A stretch of 64,000 nucleotides of DNA from Bradyrhizobium sp. WBOS07 (GCF_024585165.1 NZ_CP029008.1:5475501-5539500); one strand, 5' to 3'. Positions 41,379 through 50,868 are shown, numbered from the stretch's first letter. The notes: generated from the sequence alone by a model not told the origin. Numbers and translations are program-made.

Positions 41379-42437
41379 CTATTTCGCGGCCCATTTGTTG
41401 AAGCGCTCGGTCAGGCGGTCGATGTTCTCGAGCCAGAAGGCGACGTTGATCTCGACCGCGTTCTTGATGTTGTCAGGGGCCGTCGGCAGGTCCTTCAGGA
41501 CGGCAGGCGAAAGCTTGCCGGCCGCGTCCTTGTTCGAGGTGCCGTAGGCGATGTTCTCCGACAGTTTCGACTGGTTCTCCGCCTTGCCGACGAAGTCGAG
41601 GAACTTGTAGGCGGCGTCCTTGTTCGGGCTGCCCTTGAGGATGACCCAGCTGTCGAGCGTGAACAGCGCGCCGTCCCACACCATGCCGAAGTTCTTCTTC
41701 TCGTTCTTGTTCGCGGTGTCGATGCGGCCGTTGTAGACCGAGGTCATCGCCACCTCGCCGGAGGCGAGCAGTTGCGGCGGCTGGGCGCCGGCCTTCCACC
41801 AGACGATGTCGCCCTTGATGCTGTCGAGCTTCTTGAAGGCGCGCTCGACGCCTTCGTCGGTCGCCAGCACCTTGTAGACGTCTTTCGGTGCGACGCCGTC
41901 GGCCATCAGCGCGATTTCCAGCGTGGTCTTCGGGCCCTGACGCAGGGCGCGCTTGCCCGGAATCTTCTTGATGTCGAAGAAGTCGGCCCAGCCCTTCGGA
42001 GCTTCCTTCAGCTTGTCCTTGTCGTAGCCGAGCACGAAGTCGTAGAGGATGGCGCCGACGCCGCACGGATTGACCGATGGCGGGATATAGGCGGCCTCGC
42101 CGCCGATCTTGGTATAGTCCAGCTTCTCGAACAGGCCTTCCTCGCAGCCGACCGCGAGCTCGTCGCTCTCGACCTGGACGACGTCCCAGGTGGCGGCGCC
42201 GCCCTGCACCTTGGCGCGCAGCACGCCGACGCCGCCGTCCCAGGACTCGTCGTTCATGGCAATTCCGGCCGCCTTCTTGAACGGCTCGAAATAGACCTTC
42301 TTCTGGGCCTCCTGATAGGCGCCGCCCCACGACACGACGGTGAGGTCCCGCGCCTGGGCGACCGTCGCCAGCGCAGCGCTGGCACCGAGCGCGGCGGCGA
42401 AACCCAGAGCAATCCTGCCAATCTTGCGCTTCAACAT
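41379..42437 (-). CDS. ABC transporter substrate-binding protein, PotD/spermidine-putrescine type
   Basis: This 352-residue protein has a signal peptide (cleavage near AQA-RD). The mature protein starts LTVVSWGGAYQEAQKKVYFE, a typical family opening, and contains WDVVQVESDELAVGCEEGLF, YIPPSVNPCGVGAILYDFVL and LDFVGKAENQSKLSENIAY. It captures the ligand in the periplasm for the permeases encoded downstream. It lies between the ATPase gene (upstream) and the permeases, with a family E repeat before the permease genes. The ligand is uncertain: polyamine-binding acidic residues could not be confirmed by reading alone. Confidence 0.88.
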   Translation of the reverse strand: MLKRKIGRIALGFAAALGASAALATVAQARDLTVVSWGGAYQEAQKKVYFEPFKKAAGIAMNDESWDGGVGVLRAKVQGGAATWDVVQVESDELAVGCEEGLFEKLDYTKIGGEAAYIPPSVNPCGVGAILYDFVLGYDKDKLKEAPKGWADFFDIKKIPGKRALRQGPKTTLEIALMADGVAPKDVYKVLATDEGVERAFKKLDSIKGDIVWWKAGAQPPQLLASGEVAMTSVYNGRIDTANKNEKKNFGMVWDGALFTLDSWVILKGSPNKDAAYKFLDFVGKAENQSKLSENIAYGTSNKDAAGKLSPAVLKDLPTAPDNIKNAVEINVAFWLENIDRLTERFNKWAAK

Positions 42438-42502
42438 GGTCCTGGTTCCTTCTTGGTGCGAGTTGCGTTGAGGTTGAGCATTTCAGGTCTGCTTGCGTTG
42501 GA

Positions 42503-43612
42503 TCAGACCGGATCGAGGGCGAGGCAATCCTCCGGACGGAAAGTGATGAAGATGCTTTCGCCGTGTCTCAGGCTGCCATGTGCGCCCGGCTGAAGCTTGA
42601 CCATGAATTCGGCGTTGCCGGCGACGTCGAGCACGGCCAGCGCGTGGTCGCCGAGATAGATGGTGTTCTGCACCTTCGCCGGCAGGCGGTTCGGTTCGTC
42701 GCCGGAGCTGCCGTCCGCGATGATGGCGATCCGCTCCGGCCGTACCGAGAGCGAGGTGGAGGTGCCCGCGCCCGAAACGTTGACCGCCCGGGCGGTGACG
42801 GTGCCGCCACCGGTCAGCGCGACGCGGCAATAATCCTTGTCGACCGTCTCGACGGTGCCGGCCAGCACGTTGTTCTCGCCGATGAAATGGGCGACGAAGC
42901 TGTTCACCGGATGCTCGTACAGCGCGTCGGGCTTGTCGATCTGCTGCACGACGCCGTCGTTGAACACGGCGATGCGGTCGGACATGGTGAGCGCTTCGCT
43001 CTGATCGTGGGTGACGTAGACGATCGTGATGCCCATCGTTTCGTGCAGCTGCTTGATCTCAAGCTGCATCTGTTCGCGCAGGCGCTTGTCGAGGGCGCCG
43101 AGCGGCTCGTCCATCAGCACGAGCTGCGGGTTGAAGACCAGCGCACGGGCCAGCGCCACGCGCTGCTGCTGGCCGCCGGACAACTGGCCGGGCCGCCGGT
43201 GCGCCAGGTTTTCCATCTTGATCATGCGCAGCGCCGCGGCTACGCGCTCCTCCACGTCTGCCTTGCTCGTCTTGCGAACGGAGAGCGGGAAGGCGATGTT
43301 CTCGGCGATCGTCAGGTGCGGAAACAGGGCATAGTTCTGGAACACCATGCCGATGTCGCGCTTGTGCGGCGGCATGTTCTTGATCGGCCGGTCGCTGAGA
43401 TAGATGTCGCCATGGGTCGGCACCTCGAAGCCGGCCAGCATCATCAGCGTCGTCGTCTTGCCCGAGCCCGACGGGCCGAGCAGGGTGATGAACTCGCCCT
43501 TCCTGATGTCGAGATCGAGGTTCTTCACCACGAGGTGCTCGCCATCATAGGTCTTCTGAATGCCGGAAAAGCGCACCAATGCCGGCGGGGGCGTGACCAT
43601 GCCGGCTTCCAT
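42503..43612 (-). CDS. ABC transporter ATP-binding protein, PotA-type
   Basis: This 369-residue protein has the ABC ATPase blocks [11 protein letters not shown] (Walker A), a Q-loop in [26 protein letters not shown] (signature) and [18 protein letters not shown] (Walker B), plus a C-terminal TOBE-type regulatory domain with [11 protein letters not shown]. It energises the importer formed with the downstream binding protein and two permeases. It is the first gene of the cluster in the direction of transcription. The start could be ATG 43612 or ATG 43600 ([11 protein letters not shown]). Confidence 0.92.
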   Translation of the reverse strand: MEAGMVTPPPALVRFSGIQKTYDGEHLVVKNLDLDIRKGEFITLLGPSGSGKTTTLMMLAGFEVPTHGDIYLSDRPIKNMPPHKRDIGMVFQNYALFPHLTIAENIAFPLSVRKTSKADVEERVAAALRMIKMENLAHRRPGQLSGGQQQRVALARALVFNPQLVLMDEPLGALDKRLREQMQLEIKQLHETMGITIVYVTHDQSEALTMSDRIAVFNDGVVQQIDKPDALYEHPVNSFVAHFIGENNVLAGTVETVDKDYCRVALTGGGTVTARAVNVSGAGTSTSLSVRPERIAIIADGSSGDEPNRLPAKVQNTIYLGDHALAVLDVAGNAEFMVKLQPGAHGSLRHGESIFITFRPEDCLALDPV

Positions 43613-43771
43613 GTTGACCTCGGCTTGCCGCTACAATGCTCGTCAGCACCTCGTTCGAGGTGGCCAGGGGCAGCTTAGCATCCTCGAATGAGATTGCCAG
43701 CGGGGCGGCCGATGAAGAAGCGTGCGAGTACAGGCTATCGGATGCGACTCGCGGCGGTAGCATGCGCGCAC

Positions 43772-43907
43772 GCCTCGTCCTTCGAGACGCCCGCTTCGCG
43801 GGCTCCTCAGGATGAGGCTAGGCGGCATTGGATGCACGTTGAAATGGCTGCCGCACACTCCAGCCTCATCCTGAGGGCCCGCCGGAGGCGGGCGTCTCGA
43901 AGGATGG
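43772..43907. repeat. Palindromic intergenic repeat, family E
   Basis: Left half gcctcgtccttcgagacgc then ctcctcaggatgaggc; right half catcctgagggcccgccg then ggcgtctcgaaggatgg. It lies between the ABC importer and the DUF4403 gene. Confidence 0.85.
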
Positions 43908-43954
43908 CCGCGGGGGACCGATCTCAATGCGATAGCCTTCTGAGAGTGAAAGCG

Positions 43955-45523
43955 CTACATCCCCGACAGCTTGCTCACATACACGTTCAGCGAGCCGCCG
44001 GCTTCCGCGACCACGCGCAAGGTCTTGGAATCGAAGGCGATGTCGGCCAGCGTCAGGCTGTCGATCATGGCCTCGACCTTGAGGCCGTCCTCGCTCTTCT
44101 GGTAATCGGCGATTGCCGCGGCAATCTTCTCGCGGGCGTTGGCGGCGATCGGCTTCAGGTCGAGCGTCGCCTTCTGCAGCAGCGCCTGCTGCATCTGCGG
44201 CACCACGGCGCGCGCCGCGGCGCCCAGCAGGCCGAACGCCGCCTCGGATTCCACCGCGAGCTCGATGTCGGTGAGCCGCAGCGTCTGTTGCGCCTGGTCG
44301 AGCACCGGCCGCCCCCAGATGTGCACAGTCGCCTCGGCGCCGAGGCCGAGCCAGCTCTTCTTCTCCTTGGCGCGCACCAGCAGCGAGATCAGCAGCCGGT
44401 CGCCCGACGGGGTCACGTTGGCGCTCTTCACGGTGACGTCGACCGGGCCGGAGCCGTCCTCGGGATAGGTGCGGCCGACCATCTGCGCGGCGATCAGCTT
44501 GTTGATCTCGGTGAAGGGCACGTCGATCGGCACGCCGATGTTCACGCCGGTGCCGGTCGGCGGCACGATCGAGATCTTGTCGGGGAACGGACAGTTCGGC
44601 TTGGTCGGCGTCGAGGTGACGCGCGTCTCCGCTTCCAGGCCGAGCAGCAGCGTCACGGCCTGCGCATCGACGCGCGGCTGCGCGGCGATGGCGCGGATCG
44701 GTTTCATCTCCAGCCAGAGCGGCGGCAGCGCGGCCGAGGCGCCCGAGCCCTGCAGCGGGATCGAGCGGCACGCCTTGGCCCATTGCAGCTTCGCGTTCTC
44801 GCGCAGGGAGGGATCGTTGCGGATGCGCTCGGAGACGATGTTGATCTGCTCGCCGACATTCTTGTCGATCAGCGGCTTCACCTGCGCCGGCACGTTGACC
44901 TTGGCGCCGGAGACATTGAGGTTGGTGTCGCCGAGATTGACCTGGGCGCCGAGATTGGGCTCGAGATGCCAATTGGCCCCGAGCTTCGGGCGCGAGGTGA
45001 CGACCACGTTGCCCTTGATCTCCGCGCTGGCGTTCAGATTCTTGATGTTGACGGCGCCGATCCGCTTGGCTGCGTCACCGCCGAGCACGCTGCCGAGCGC
45101 GTCGCCGAGCGCGCCGGTGGCCTTCGCCGACAGCGAGCCCGTCACGTTCAGCTTGCCCGAGAGCGGCGTCGAGATCGTCAGCACGTCCTTGTCGCCGGCC
45201 GCTGCCATCGGCCCGCGCACGGCGGACCAGCCGATGTCGGCGTTCTCCAGGATCTGCGAGATCGGGTTGTCGGCCTTCCCCGAGAAATTGCGCGGCGCGG
45301 CCTTCTCGGCCTGCTCGCGGATCGCCGAGATCGCGATGGCGACCGGCGCGATCACGATCGAGCTCTTCGCGGCCGGCGGCAGCGGCGGCAATTGCGCGAC
45401 CGGCGGCGCCGAATTCGTCGCGCGCGGCGCCAGCCAATCCATCGCCTTCAAGCTGATGAAGAAGGACGCCGCGAGCACGGCGATTCCGACCAGGATGGTC
45501 TTCAGATTCAACGTCAGTCGCAT
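43955..45523 (-). CDS. DUF4403 family protein
   Basis: This 522-residue protein has one N-terminal membrane anchor (about 7-26, LKTILVGIAVLAASFFISLK), then a long periplasmic region built of related beta-rich modules, for example IVIAPVAIAISAIREQAEKA near the start and ALLQKATLDLKPIAANAREK near the end. This matches DUF4403 proteins, whose function is unknown. ATG 45523 is chosen because it starts just before the anchor; an in-frame ATG at 45586 lacks support. It has no obvious operon partner. Confidence 0.82.
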   Translation of the reverse strand: MRLTLNLKTILVGIAVLAASFFISLKAMDWLAPRATNSAPPVAQLPPLPPAAKSSIVIAPVAIAISAIREQAEKAAPRNFSGKADNPISQILENADIGWSAVRGPMAAAGDKDVLTISTPLSGKLNVTGSLSAKATGALGDALGSVLGGDAAKRIGAVNIKNLNASAEIKGNVVVTSRPKLGANWHLEPNLGAQVNLGDTNLNVSGAKVNVPAQVKPLIDKNVGEQINIVSERIRNDPSLRENAKLQWAKACRSIPLQGSGASAALPPLWLEMKPIRAIAAQPRVDAQAVTLLLGLEAETRVTSTPTKPNCPFPDKISIVPPTGTGVNIGVPIDVPFTEINKLIAAQMVGRTYPEDGSGPVDVTVKSANVTPSGDRLLISLLVRAKEKKSWLGLGAEATVHIWGRPVLDQAQQTLRLTDIELAVESEAAFGLLGAAARAVVPQMQQALLQKATLDLKPIAANAREKIAAAIADYQKSEDGLKVEAMIDSLTLADIAFDSKTLRVVAEAGGSLNVYVSKLSGM

Positions 45524-45644
45524 CAATCCCCCAAGCCGCCCCGGCGGGGATTTTACAGGGCGGGCGAGCAGGGCGCTAGAGCGCACCGGTGGGGTGGAAT
45601 TGCGGCGAACAGGTTAACGGATGCGCCCCGCATTTGCCGGGCAT

Positions 45645-46283
45645 TCAGCCGCGCCGGGGGCGGCGGACCGCTCTTACATTGCCATTGGTGCCGCCGCCGC
45701 AAAAGAAGCGGTCACCGCCATCGGATTCCAGCCCGGACACGCCGGTCCCGGCGGGCAGGTCGAGCTGCTCGAGCACCTTGCCGGTCGCGGGGTCGATCCG
45801 CCTGATGTCGCTCTCCTCGTTCTCCCAGGTGCCGTGCCAGAGCTCGCCGTCGACCCAGGTCACCCCGGTCACGAAGCGCTTGCTCTCGATGGTGCGGAGA
45901 ACCTTGCCGCTTTCCGGATCGACCTGATGGATCCTTCGCTCGCGATATTCCCCGACCCACAGCGAGCCTTCGGCCCAGGCGAGGCCTGAATCGCCGCCGC
46001 CACCCGGCGCCGGAATGGTGCTGAGCACCTTGCCCGATGCCGCATCGATCTTCTGGATGCGATCCTCGGCGATCTGGAACAGGTGCCTTCCGTCGAATGC
46101 CGTTCCCGCATGTGCGGCGACATCGATGGAGCGCGCGACCTTGCCGCTGTCAGGATCGACCGCATTCAATTTGTCGCCGGAGGCGAACCAGACATGGCTG
46201 CCGTCATAGGTGACGCCATGCACGGCCTCGACGCCCTCAAACGGCCCGTACTCCCTGATGATCTCGGCGGCTGAACGCTTCAT
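45645..46283 (-). CDS. Beta-propeller protein, glutaminyl-peptide cyclotransferase-like
   Basis: This 212-residue protein is made of repeats: LNAVDPDSGKVARSIDVAA, IQKIDAASGKVLSTIPAPG, IHQVDPESGKVLRTIESKR and IRRIDPATGKVLEQLDLPA, typical of five-bladed glutaminyl cyclase-like or SMP-30-like propellers. No signal peptide is seen, so it is cytoplasmic. Family membership is inferred from repeats; the catalytic residues were not checked. It lies downstream of the two-HTH regulator gene, in the same direction (30 bp apart), and may be cotranscribed. Confidence 0.75.
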   Translation of the reverse strand: MKRSAAEIIREYGPFEGVEAVHGVTYDGSHVWFASGDKLNAVDPDSGKVARSIDVAAHAGTAFDGRHLFQIAEDRIQKIDAASGKVLSTIPAPGGGGDSGLAWAEGSLWVGEYRERRIHQVDPESGKVLRTIESKRFVTGVTWVDGELWHGTWENEESDIRRIDPATGKVLEQLDLPAGTGVSGLESDGGDRFFCGGGTNGNVRAVRRPRRG

Positions 46284-46313
46284 CTGCTTGCTCCCTGTGA
46301 TGTGGCCTCAACG

Positions 46314-47534
46314 TTACGTCTTCAGGAGCGGCGTGGGGAGTAACAAGCCTGTCGGGAAACCCGGGACGGGCGGCGTCATCCAGCGCCGGGCCCGCCCATG
46401 CCCGAAACATTGCACCTTGTTCGAGCGCGCCAGTTCGTCGAGGGCCCGCTGCACCGTGCGCGGGCTCGTTCCCAGCGCCAGCGCGAGCGCCGAGCTCGAC
46501 CAGGGCTCGCCGTCGGAGAGGAGAGCGAGAACATTGGCGTGCTTCTCGTCGACCGGCCGCGCCAGCACGAGGATGTCGCGCGTCCTGCGCGGCGCCAGCG
46601 CAAATCCTTGCTTCGTCGCGTTCACGTCGGCGAGCGGTTTGAGCTTGGTGCGGAGCCGACCGATCTCGACGCGCAACCGCGCGCGATGCGATTCATCGAG
46701 ATGCCTGGCGTGAAACGCGCCCGCGATCAGCGTCTGACGCGACACATCCGCAGGCCATGCCTGCGCCAGGATGCGGACGAGGGCAAACAGCACCGGCCGG
46801 GTGCCGAGCGGCACGACGGTGCCGCGCCTGCGCACCGAATGATGGAACGTGTCCACGACGAGCACTTCGGATGTCGCGAGCTGCTCGACCTCCGCAAGCA
46901 GCAATGGCCGCTCCTCGCCGCGCGTGATCAGGCGCGCTGTCGGCGTATCGAGCACGCGGCTCGCGCCTTCGACTTCGGCGGCGAGCGCGGGGATGCCGGC
47001 CTGCCGTGCGGCGCGGGCCGCCCGCGCCAGCGCCGCGCGTGCATCCTCCGATCGGAGCCGCCGTATGGCGATGCCGGCGAGCACCAGCTCGCGAACGACT
47101 TGTGAGGCAGGCGGGAGCGGGAAGCGGCCGGGACCGGCGAGCATACTCTCCGCCTCCTCGATATGTCCGAGCAGGAGAAGACGCCGCGCGGCGATGTGGC
47201 GGGCATGCGCCGCGTTGGCGAGATCGCCGTGCTTTTCGAGGGTCGTGCGCGCGGCGGCGAGTGTCCTGTCCGGCCAGCTCAAGTCGCGCGAGACCAGCGC
47301 GATCTCGGCTTGGGCCACCACGCATCTTGCCCGCGCCACCGCCTCGCGCGGACCGAAGGCGCGCGCAGCATTTCGCAGCAGCGACTTGGCCTTGGCGAGG
47401 TCGCCGAGCTGCGCCATCGCGATGCCGCGCAGCGCCAGCGACGGTGCGTCGTTGCGCAGCGCGACGCGGTTCAGGGCGCCGAGCGGATCGCCCGCCTCGA
47501 GCGCGCGCGCGGCGGCCGTGATCAGCGACTCCAT
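46314..47534 (-). CDS. Two-HTH transcriptional regulator with TPR-like N-terminus
   Basis: The protein has 406 residues. The first about 200 are Ala-rich helical repeats reminiscent of TPR (EAGDPLGALNRVALRNDAPS). Residues about 225-305 resemble an OmpR-type winged helix (VVDTFHHSVRRRGTVVPLGT, RLRVEIGRLRTKLKPLADV). Residues about 320-385 form a second helix-turn-helix (SSALALALGTSPRTVQRALD). It is probably a cytoplasmic regulator with no visible sensor domain. It is divergent from the DUF899 gene at 47652, a likely target (inference). Confidence 0.72.
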   Translation of the reverse strand: MESLITAAARALEAGDPLGALNRVALRNDAPSLALRGIAMAQLGDLAKAKSLLRNAARAFGPREAVARARCVVAQAEIALVSRDLSWPDRTLAAARTTLEKHGDLANAAHARHIAARRLLLLGHIEEAESMLAGPGRFPLPPASQVVRELVLAGIAIRRLRSEDARAALARAARAARQAGIPALAAEVEGASRVLDTPTARLITRGEERPLLLAEVEQLATSEVLVVDTFHHSVRRRGTVVPLGTRPVLFALVRILAQAWPADVSRQTLIAGAFHARHLDESHRARLRVEIGRLRTKLKPLADVNATKQGFALAPRRTRDILVLARPVDEKHANVLALLSDGEPWSSSALALALGTSPRTVQRALDELARSNKVQCFGHGRARRWMTPPVPGFPTGLLLPTPLLKT

Positions 47535-47651
47535 TCAAATCCCGCCACACTTGTTACTCCCACCGCGCAACCGCGCGGTGCCAGAAATCGTTGTCGACCG
47601 ACCATGTGCGGCGCGGGGCGGAATGGACTTGAGCGAGAGATTTGGAGAGTC

Positions 47652-48446
47652 ATGATGACATTAGCCCAAAACGAACCGAATAACGGACAGTCCGTCATGC
47701 AGACACCTCCGGTGGTGTCGCCGCAGGACTGGGAGGCCGCCCGTCAGCAACTGCTCGTGAAGGAGAAGGCGCATACCCGTGCCCGTGACGCTCTGGCCGC
47801 CGAGCGCCGGCGCATGCCGTGGATGGAAGTTTCCAAAACCTATGCGTTCGAGGGGCCCGGCGGCAAGCTCAGTCTCGTCGACCTGTTCCAGGGCCGGCGG
47901 CAGTTGATCGTCTACCGCGCGTTCTTCGAGCCCGGCGTGTTCGGCTGGCCCGATCACGCCTGCCGCGGCTGCTCCATGGTGGCCGACCAGGTCGCCCACG
48001 TCGCGCATTTGAACGCCCGCGACACCACGCTCGTGTTCGCCTCGCGCGCGCCGCAAGCCGATATCATCAGACTGAAGCAGCGGATGGGCTGGACCATGCC
48101 GTGGGTCACCATCACCGACAGCTTCGACGCCGATTTCGGCGTCGACGAATGGCACGGCACGAACGTGTTCTACCGCGACGGGACGCGGATCTTCCGCACC
48201 TATTTCGTCAAGAGCCGCGGCGACGAGCAGATGGGCGGCACCTGGAATTACCTCGACATCACGCCGCTCGGTCGCCAGGAGGTCTGGGAGGATTCGCCGA
48301 AGGGCTATCCGCAGACGCCGACCTACAAATGGTGGAACTGGCACGACAGTTACACGGAGGGCGCAGCGCCCGACAAGAAGTGGGTCGAGATCTCAGACGC
48401 CGGCGAGAAGGCGTTCCGCCGGGAGGCTGTGGAAGGCCGTGACTAG
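47652..48446 (+). CDS. DUF899 family thioredoxin-like protein
   Basis: This 264-residue protein carries the DUF899 pattern: SKTYAFEGPGGKLSLVDLFQ, RRQLIVYRAFFEPGVFGWPD, HACRGCSMVADQVAHVAHLN and TMPWVTITDSFDADFGVDEW. CRGC recalls a thioredoxin-type CxxC. The family has no proven function. Two start codons (ATG 47652 and 47655) are possible, with GGAGAGTC upstream. It is divergent from the two-HTH regulator. The small membrane-protein gene after it starts before its stop codon. Confidence 0.85.
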   Translation: MMTLAQNEPNNGQSVMQTPPVVSPQDWEAARQQLLVKEKAHTRARDALAAERRRMPWMEVSKTYAFEGPGGKLSLVDLFQGRRQLIVYRAFFEPGVFGWPDHACRGCSMVADQVAHVAHLNARDTTLVFASRAPQADIIRLKQRMGWTMPWVTITDSFDADFGVDEWHGTNVFYRDGTRIFRTYFVKSRGDEQMGGTWNYLDITPLGRQEVWEDSPKGYPQTPTYKWWNWHDSYTEGAAPDKKWVEISDAGEKAFRREAVEGRD

Positions 48447-48702
48447 CCCCGTCGGCACAATGGCCGGCGCCGGCCGCAATGGCGTGGTGGCGGCGCGCCA
48501 CCTTGCCAGCTGGCTGTCGCTGGCAGCGACACCCACCTTCGCGATCATGGCCGTGCTGACGGCCATGGGCGGGCCGGCCGACATGCTGTGCGCCGCGGGG
48601 CAGGGGTCGCCGCTCGGCGGCATGGTGCCGATGTATCTCCTGATGAGCGCGTTTCATTCGGCGGCGTGGCTGCGGTTGCTCGGGGAGCGGCGGGGTAGGT
48701 AA
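48439..48702 (+). CDS. Small membrane protein coupled to the DUF899 gene
   Basis: This 87-residue protein starts with GTG 48439, which overlaps the last codons of the DUF899 gene (GTGACTAG), so translation is probably coupled. Two predicted membrane segments are seen: LASWLSLAATPTFAIMAVLTAM and PLGGMVPMYLLMSAFHSAAW. It has a short basic tail. No family was recognised. Cotranscription with DUF899 suggests a shared function. Confidence 0.65.
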   Translation: MTSPVGTMAGAGRNGVVAARHLASWLSLAATPTFAIMAVLTAMGGPADMLCAAGQGSPLGGMVPMYLLMSAFHSAAWLRLLGERRGR

Positions 48703-48718
48703 CGCAATCTCGTGCCCG

Positions 48719-48852
48719 CCTCGTCCTTCGAGACGCGCGCAAGCGCGCTCCTCAGGATGAGGCTCAACCAACATCCGTGCCCGTTGAAAGTGCTGCCACG
48801 CATTCCGTCCTCATCCTGAGGAGCCCGCCGGAGGCGGGCGTCTCGAAGGATG
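48719..48852. repeat. Palindromic intergenic repeat, family E
   Basis: Left half cctcgtccttcgagacgcg then ctcctcaggatgaggc; right half cctcatcctgaggagcccg then gcgtctcgaaggatg. Its right end supplies the last codons of the GIY-YIG gene at 48811-49143. Confidence 0.85.
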
Positions 48853-49143
48853 ATGCGATGCGCGCTTTGACAATTCATGAAGCTCGGCAAAATCGCCGCG
48901 CATGAAGGCCTCCTTCTTCGCGCGGCTCCATTTCTTCAGCTTTCGCTCGCACTCGATTGCATCGGTGATGCGATCGAACCATTGTGAGAACATCAGCGCC
49001 ACAGGCCGGCGTGACTTCGTGTAGGCTTCGAAGGTGCCGGCGTTGTGCTGGGCGACCCTGATTTCGAGCTCGGTACGCGTCGTGCCAATGTAGTAGCTGC
49101 CGTCGGCGCATCTGAGAATGTAGAGCCACGCGCCTTCCGTCAT
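48811..49143 (-). CDS. GIY-YIG nuclease-domain protein with repeat-derived C-terminus
   Basis: This 110-residue protein has a GIY-YIG core: AWLYILRCADGSYYIGTTRT, LEIRVAQHNAGTFEAYTKSR, ALMFSQWFDRITDAIECERK and LKKWSRAKKEAFMRGDF, matching the small UPF0213-type family. The core ends around ELHELSKR; the final 16-18 residues (ASHHPSRRPPPAGSSG) are encoded by the palindromic repeat at 48719-48852. The gene therefore reads into the repeat and stops inside it. It may be a nuclease of DNA repair or mobile-element origin; activity is unproven. Confidence 0.82.
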   Translation of the reverse strand: MTEGAWLYILRCADGSYYIGTTRTELEIRVAQHNAGTFEAYTKSRRPVALMFSQWFDRITDAIECERKLKKWSRAKKEAFMRGDFAELHELSKRASHHPSRRPPPAGSSG

Positions 49144-49150
49144 CGTGAAC

Positions 49151-49300
49151 GCCTCGTCCTTCGAGACGCGCGCAAGGGCGCGCTCCTCAGGATGAGGCTA
49201 ACTGGCATTTGGCGATTGGTGCAAGTACTGCGAAGAGACTGCGACCGCACATTCCGCCCTCATCCTGAGGGCCCGCCGCAGGCGGGCGTCTCGAAGGATG
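49151..49300. repeat. Palindromic intergenic repeat, family E
   Basis: Left half gcctcgtccttcgagacg then ctcctcaggatgaggc; right half catcctgagggcccgccg then ggcgtctcgaaggatgc. It starts 7 bp upstream of the GIY-YIG start codon. Confidence 0.85.
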
Positions 49301-49346
49301 CGCCGCGAGCTCGGATACAAGTCTAAACCGCCCGGCGCGAGCGCGG

Positions 49347-49766
49347 CTATTGCCCGCCCGCCGCCTGCAGATACGCAACGACCTTCGCCGCTTCCTCCGT
49401 CGAGATGCCGCCATAGGGCTGCATCTTGTTGCCCGACACCACCTCGTCCGGCTTGACCATGAAGCGTGTCAGCTTGTCCTGATCCCAGACGATGCCGGCG
49501 TCCTTCATCGATGACGAGTAATTGTAGTCCGGCAGCGCGCCGGCCTTGCGCCCGACGATCTTGTTGAGGTTGGGGCCGAGGCGGTTGTCGCCTTCCTTCA
49601 TGGAGTGGCAGGTGCGGCAGGAATTGTTGAAGGCCTGCTTGCCTGCCTCATCGCCGGCCGGCTGCTGCGCGAGCGAGGCGGGCGCGGAGACGAGCAGCGC
49701 CAGTGCGGTGGCGCCGGTGATCGCGTGCAGCCACGGATAGAGCGAGGATTGCAGGCGTGATTGCAT
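49347..49766 (-). CDS. Class I cytochrome c (cytochrome c2-like)
   Basis: This 139-residue protein has a signal peptide (cleavage near SLA-QQ). Heme attachment is CRTCH, and the axial Met is in SGNKMQPYGG. Typical blocks are GPNLNKIVGRKAGALPDYNY and VVAYLQAAGG. It is a periplasmic single-heme electron carrier. ATG 49766 is chosen because GGAGG lies 5 bp before it; an upstream ATG at 49778 sits across this site. Its partner (reductase or oxidase) is not in the window. Confidence 0.9.
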   Translation of the reverse strand: MQSRLQSSLYPWLHAITGATALALLVSAPASLAQQPAGDEAGKQAFNNSCRTCHSMKEGDNRLGPNLNKIVGRKAGALPDYNYSSSMKDAGIVWDQDKLTRFMVKPDEVVSGNKMQPYGGISTEEAAKVVAYLQAAGGQ

Positions 49767-49830
49767 TTGCGCCTCCATCGGGGACCGCGCCGCAGCAGGC
49801 GCGCGTCGACATGTCGAGGGCAAACAAAAG

Positions 49831-49854
49831 CGGCCCCGGCAGGTTCCGGGGCCG
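49831..49854 (-). terminator. Hairpin terminator of the L,D-transpeptidase gene
   Basis: cggccccgg/ccggggccg is a 9-bp stem with a 6-nt loop. On the minus strand it is followed by CTTTTGTTTG, a good T-rich tract. Confidence 0.75.
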
Positions 49855-49878
49855 TTTGCGTCACGATGTCCTGACGGC

Positions 49879-50595
49879 TCAGCGCGTCGCGGTTCCGAGT
49901 TCCGCGCGGCGCTCCGTCATCGGCAGCACCACGACCTTGGTGCCGACGTTGACGCGGGAATAGAGGTCGGTGACGTCCTCGTTGGTCATCCGGATGCAGC
50001 CGGACGAGACGCGCTTGCCGATGGTCTCGGGGGCGTTGGTGCCGTGGATGCGGTAGATGGTGCCGCCGAGATACATGGCGCGCGCGCCGAGCGGATTGCC
50101 GGGGCCGCCGGCCATGTGGCGCGGCAGATAGGGCTGGCGGGCGATCATCTCCGGCGGCGGCGTCCAGGCCGGCCACTCGGCCTTGCGGGTCACCGACTGG
50201 ATGCCGGACCAGGTGAAGCCGTCGCGGCCGACGCCTATGCCGTAGCGGAGCGCCTGGCCGTTGCCGAGCACGTAATAGAGATAGGTGTTGGGCGTATCGA
50301 TGATGATCGTGCCCGGCGCTTCACGCGTCGCGTAAGCGACGGTCTGGCGGCGGAAGCGGGCCGGCATCTCCACAGCGTCCTGATCGTCGGACGGTTCGGT
50401 CTGGTAGGTCGGCGCCTGATACGGCTGATAGGGCTGGAACGGCTGCGGCGCGACCATCGGCGGCAGCGGCTGGAAGAACGGGAAGATCTGCACCGGCGCC
50501 GCCTTGGCTGCGCCTGCGAATGCGATCGCGGAGGCCGCGACTGCGCCAAAAGCAACGGCGCGCGAAAACGTCTTGAACGTGTCCAGATTGAACAT
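49879..50595 (-). CDS. L,D-transpeptidase (YkuD domain) with intact active site
   Basis: This 238-residue protein has a signal peptide (cleavage near AKA-AP), a Pro/Gln-rich linker (FQPYQPYQAPTYQTEPS), then a YkuD domain with HGTNAPETIG and SSGCIRMTNEDV, giving Cys200 and the conserved Arg202. The domain is closely similar to the C-terminal half of the product at 12252-13451, which has Gly at the Arg position. It crosslinks peptidoglycan or attaches outer-membrane proteins to it. ATG 50595 has GGGGCGATCAC upstream. A terminator follows. Confidence 0.9.
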   Translation of the reverse strand: MFNLDTFKTFSRAVAFGAVAASAIAFAGAAKAAPVQIFPFFQPLPPMVAPQPFQPYQPYQAPTYQTEPSDDQDAVEMPARFRRQTVAYATREAPGTIIIDTPNTYLYYVLGNGQALRYGIGVGRDGFTWSGIQSVTRKAEWPAWTPPPEMIARQPYLPRHMAGGPGNPLGARAMYLGGTIYRIHGTNAPETIGKRVSSGCIRMTNEDVTDLYSRVNVGTKVVVLPMTERRAELGTATR

Positions 50596-50868
50596 GTGAT
50601 CGCCCCTGTTGGCTCGGTGGTCTCGGCCACCGCGGCACCGCTGCGGTGCTCTGTTGCCTGGATCACTAACGGCAAAACGTTTCGGGACATTTGCGCGGAA
50701 AACCGAAAACGGTTTCACCGCGGCAAGAATTGTTTCATGACAGTTTCGTGGCCGCAGGCGTCCGTTACGCACAAAACGACGGGCCGACACTTCTATGACG
50801 TCACACGCCTGAAATATCCTTCGTTGATGGTCGGAAACCGAGAATCATCAAACTCTCGGGATTTTCCC

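Noticed and set aside
41379..43612. Assigning potABCD names to the importer genes
   Set aside because: The family is clear but the substrate could be putrescine, spermidine, or a different cation; gene symbols are left empty.
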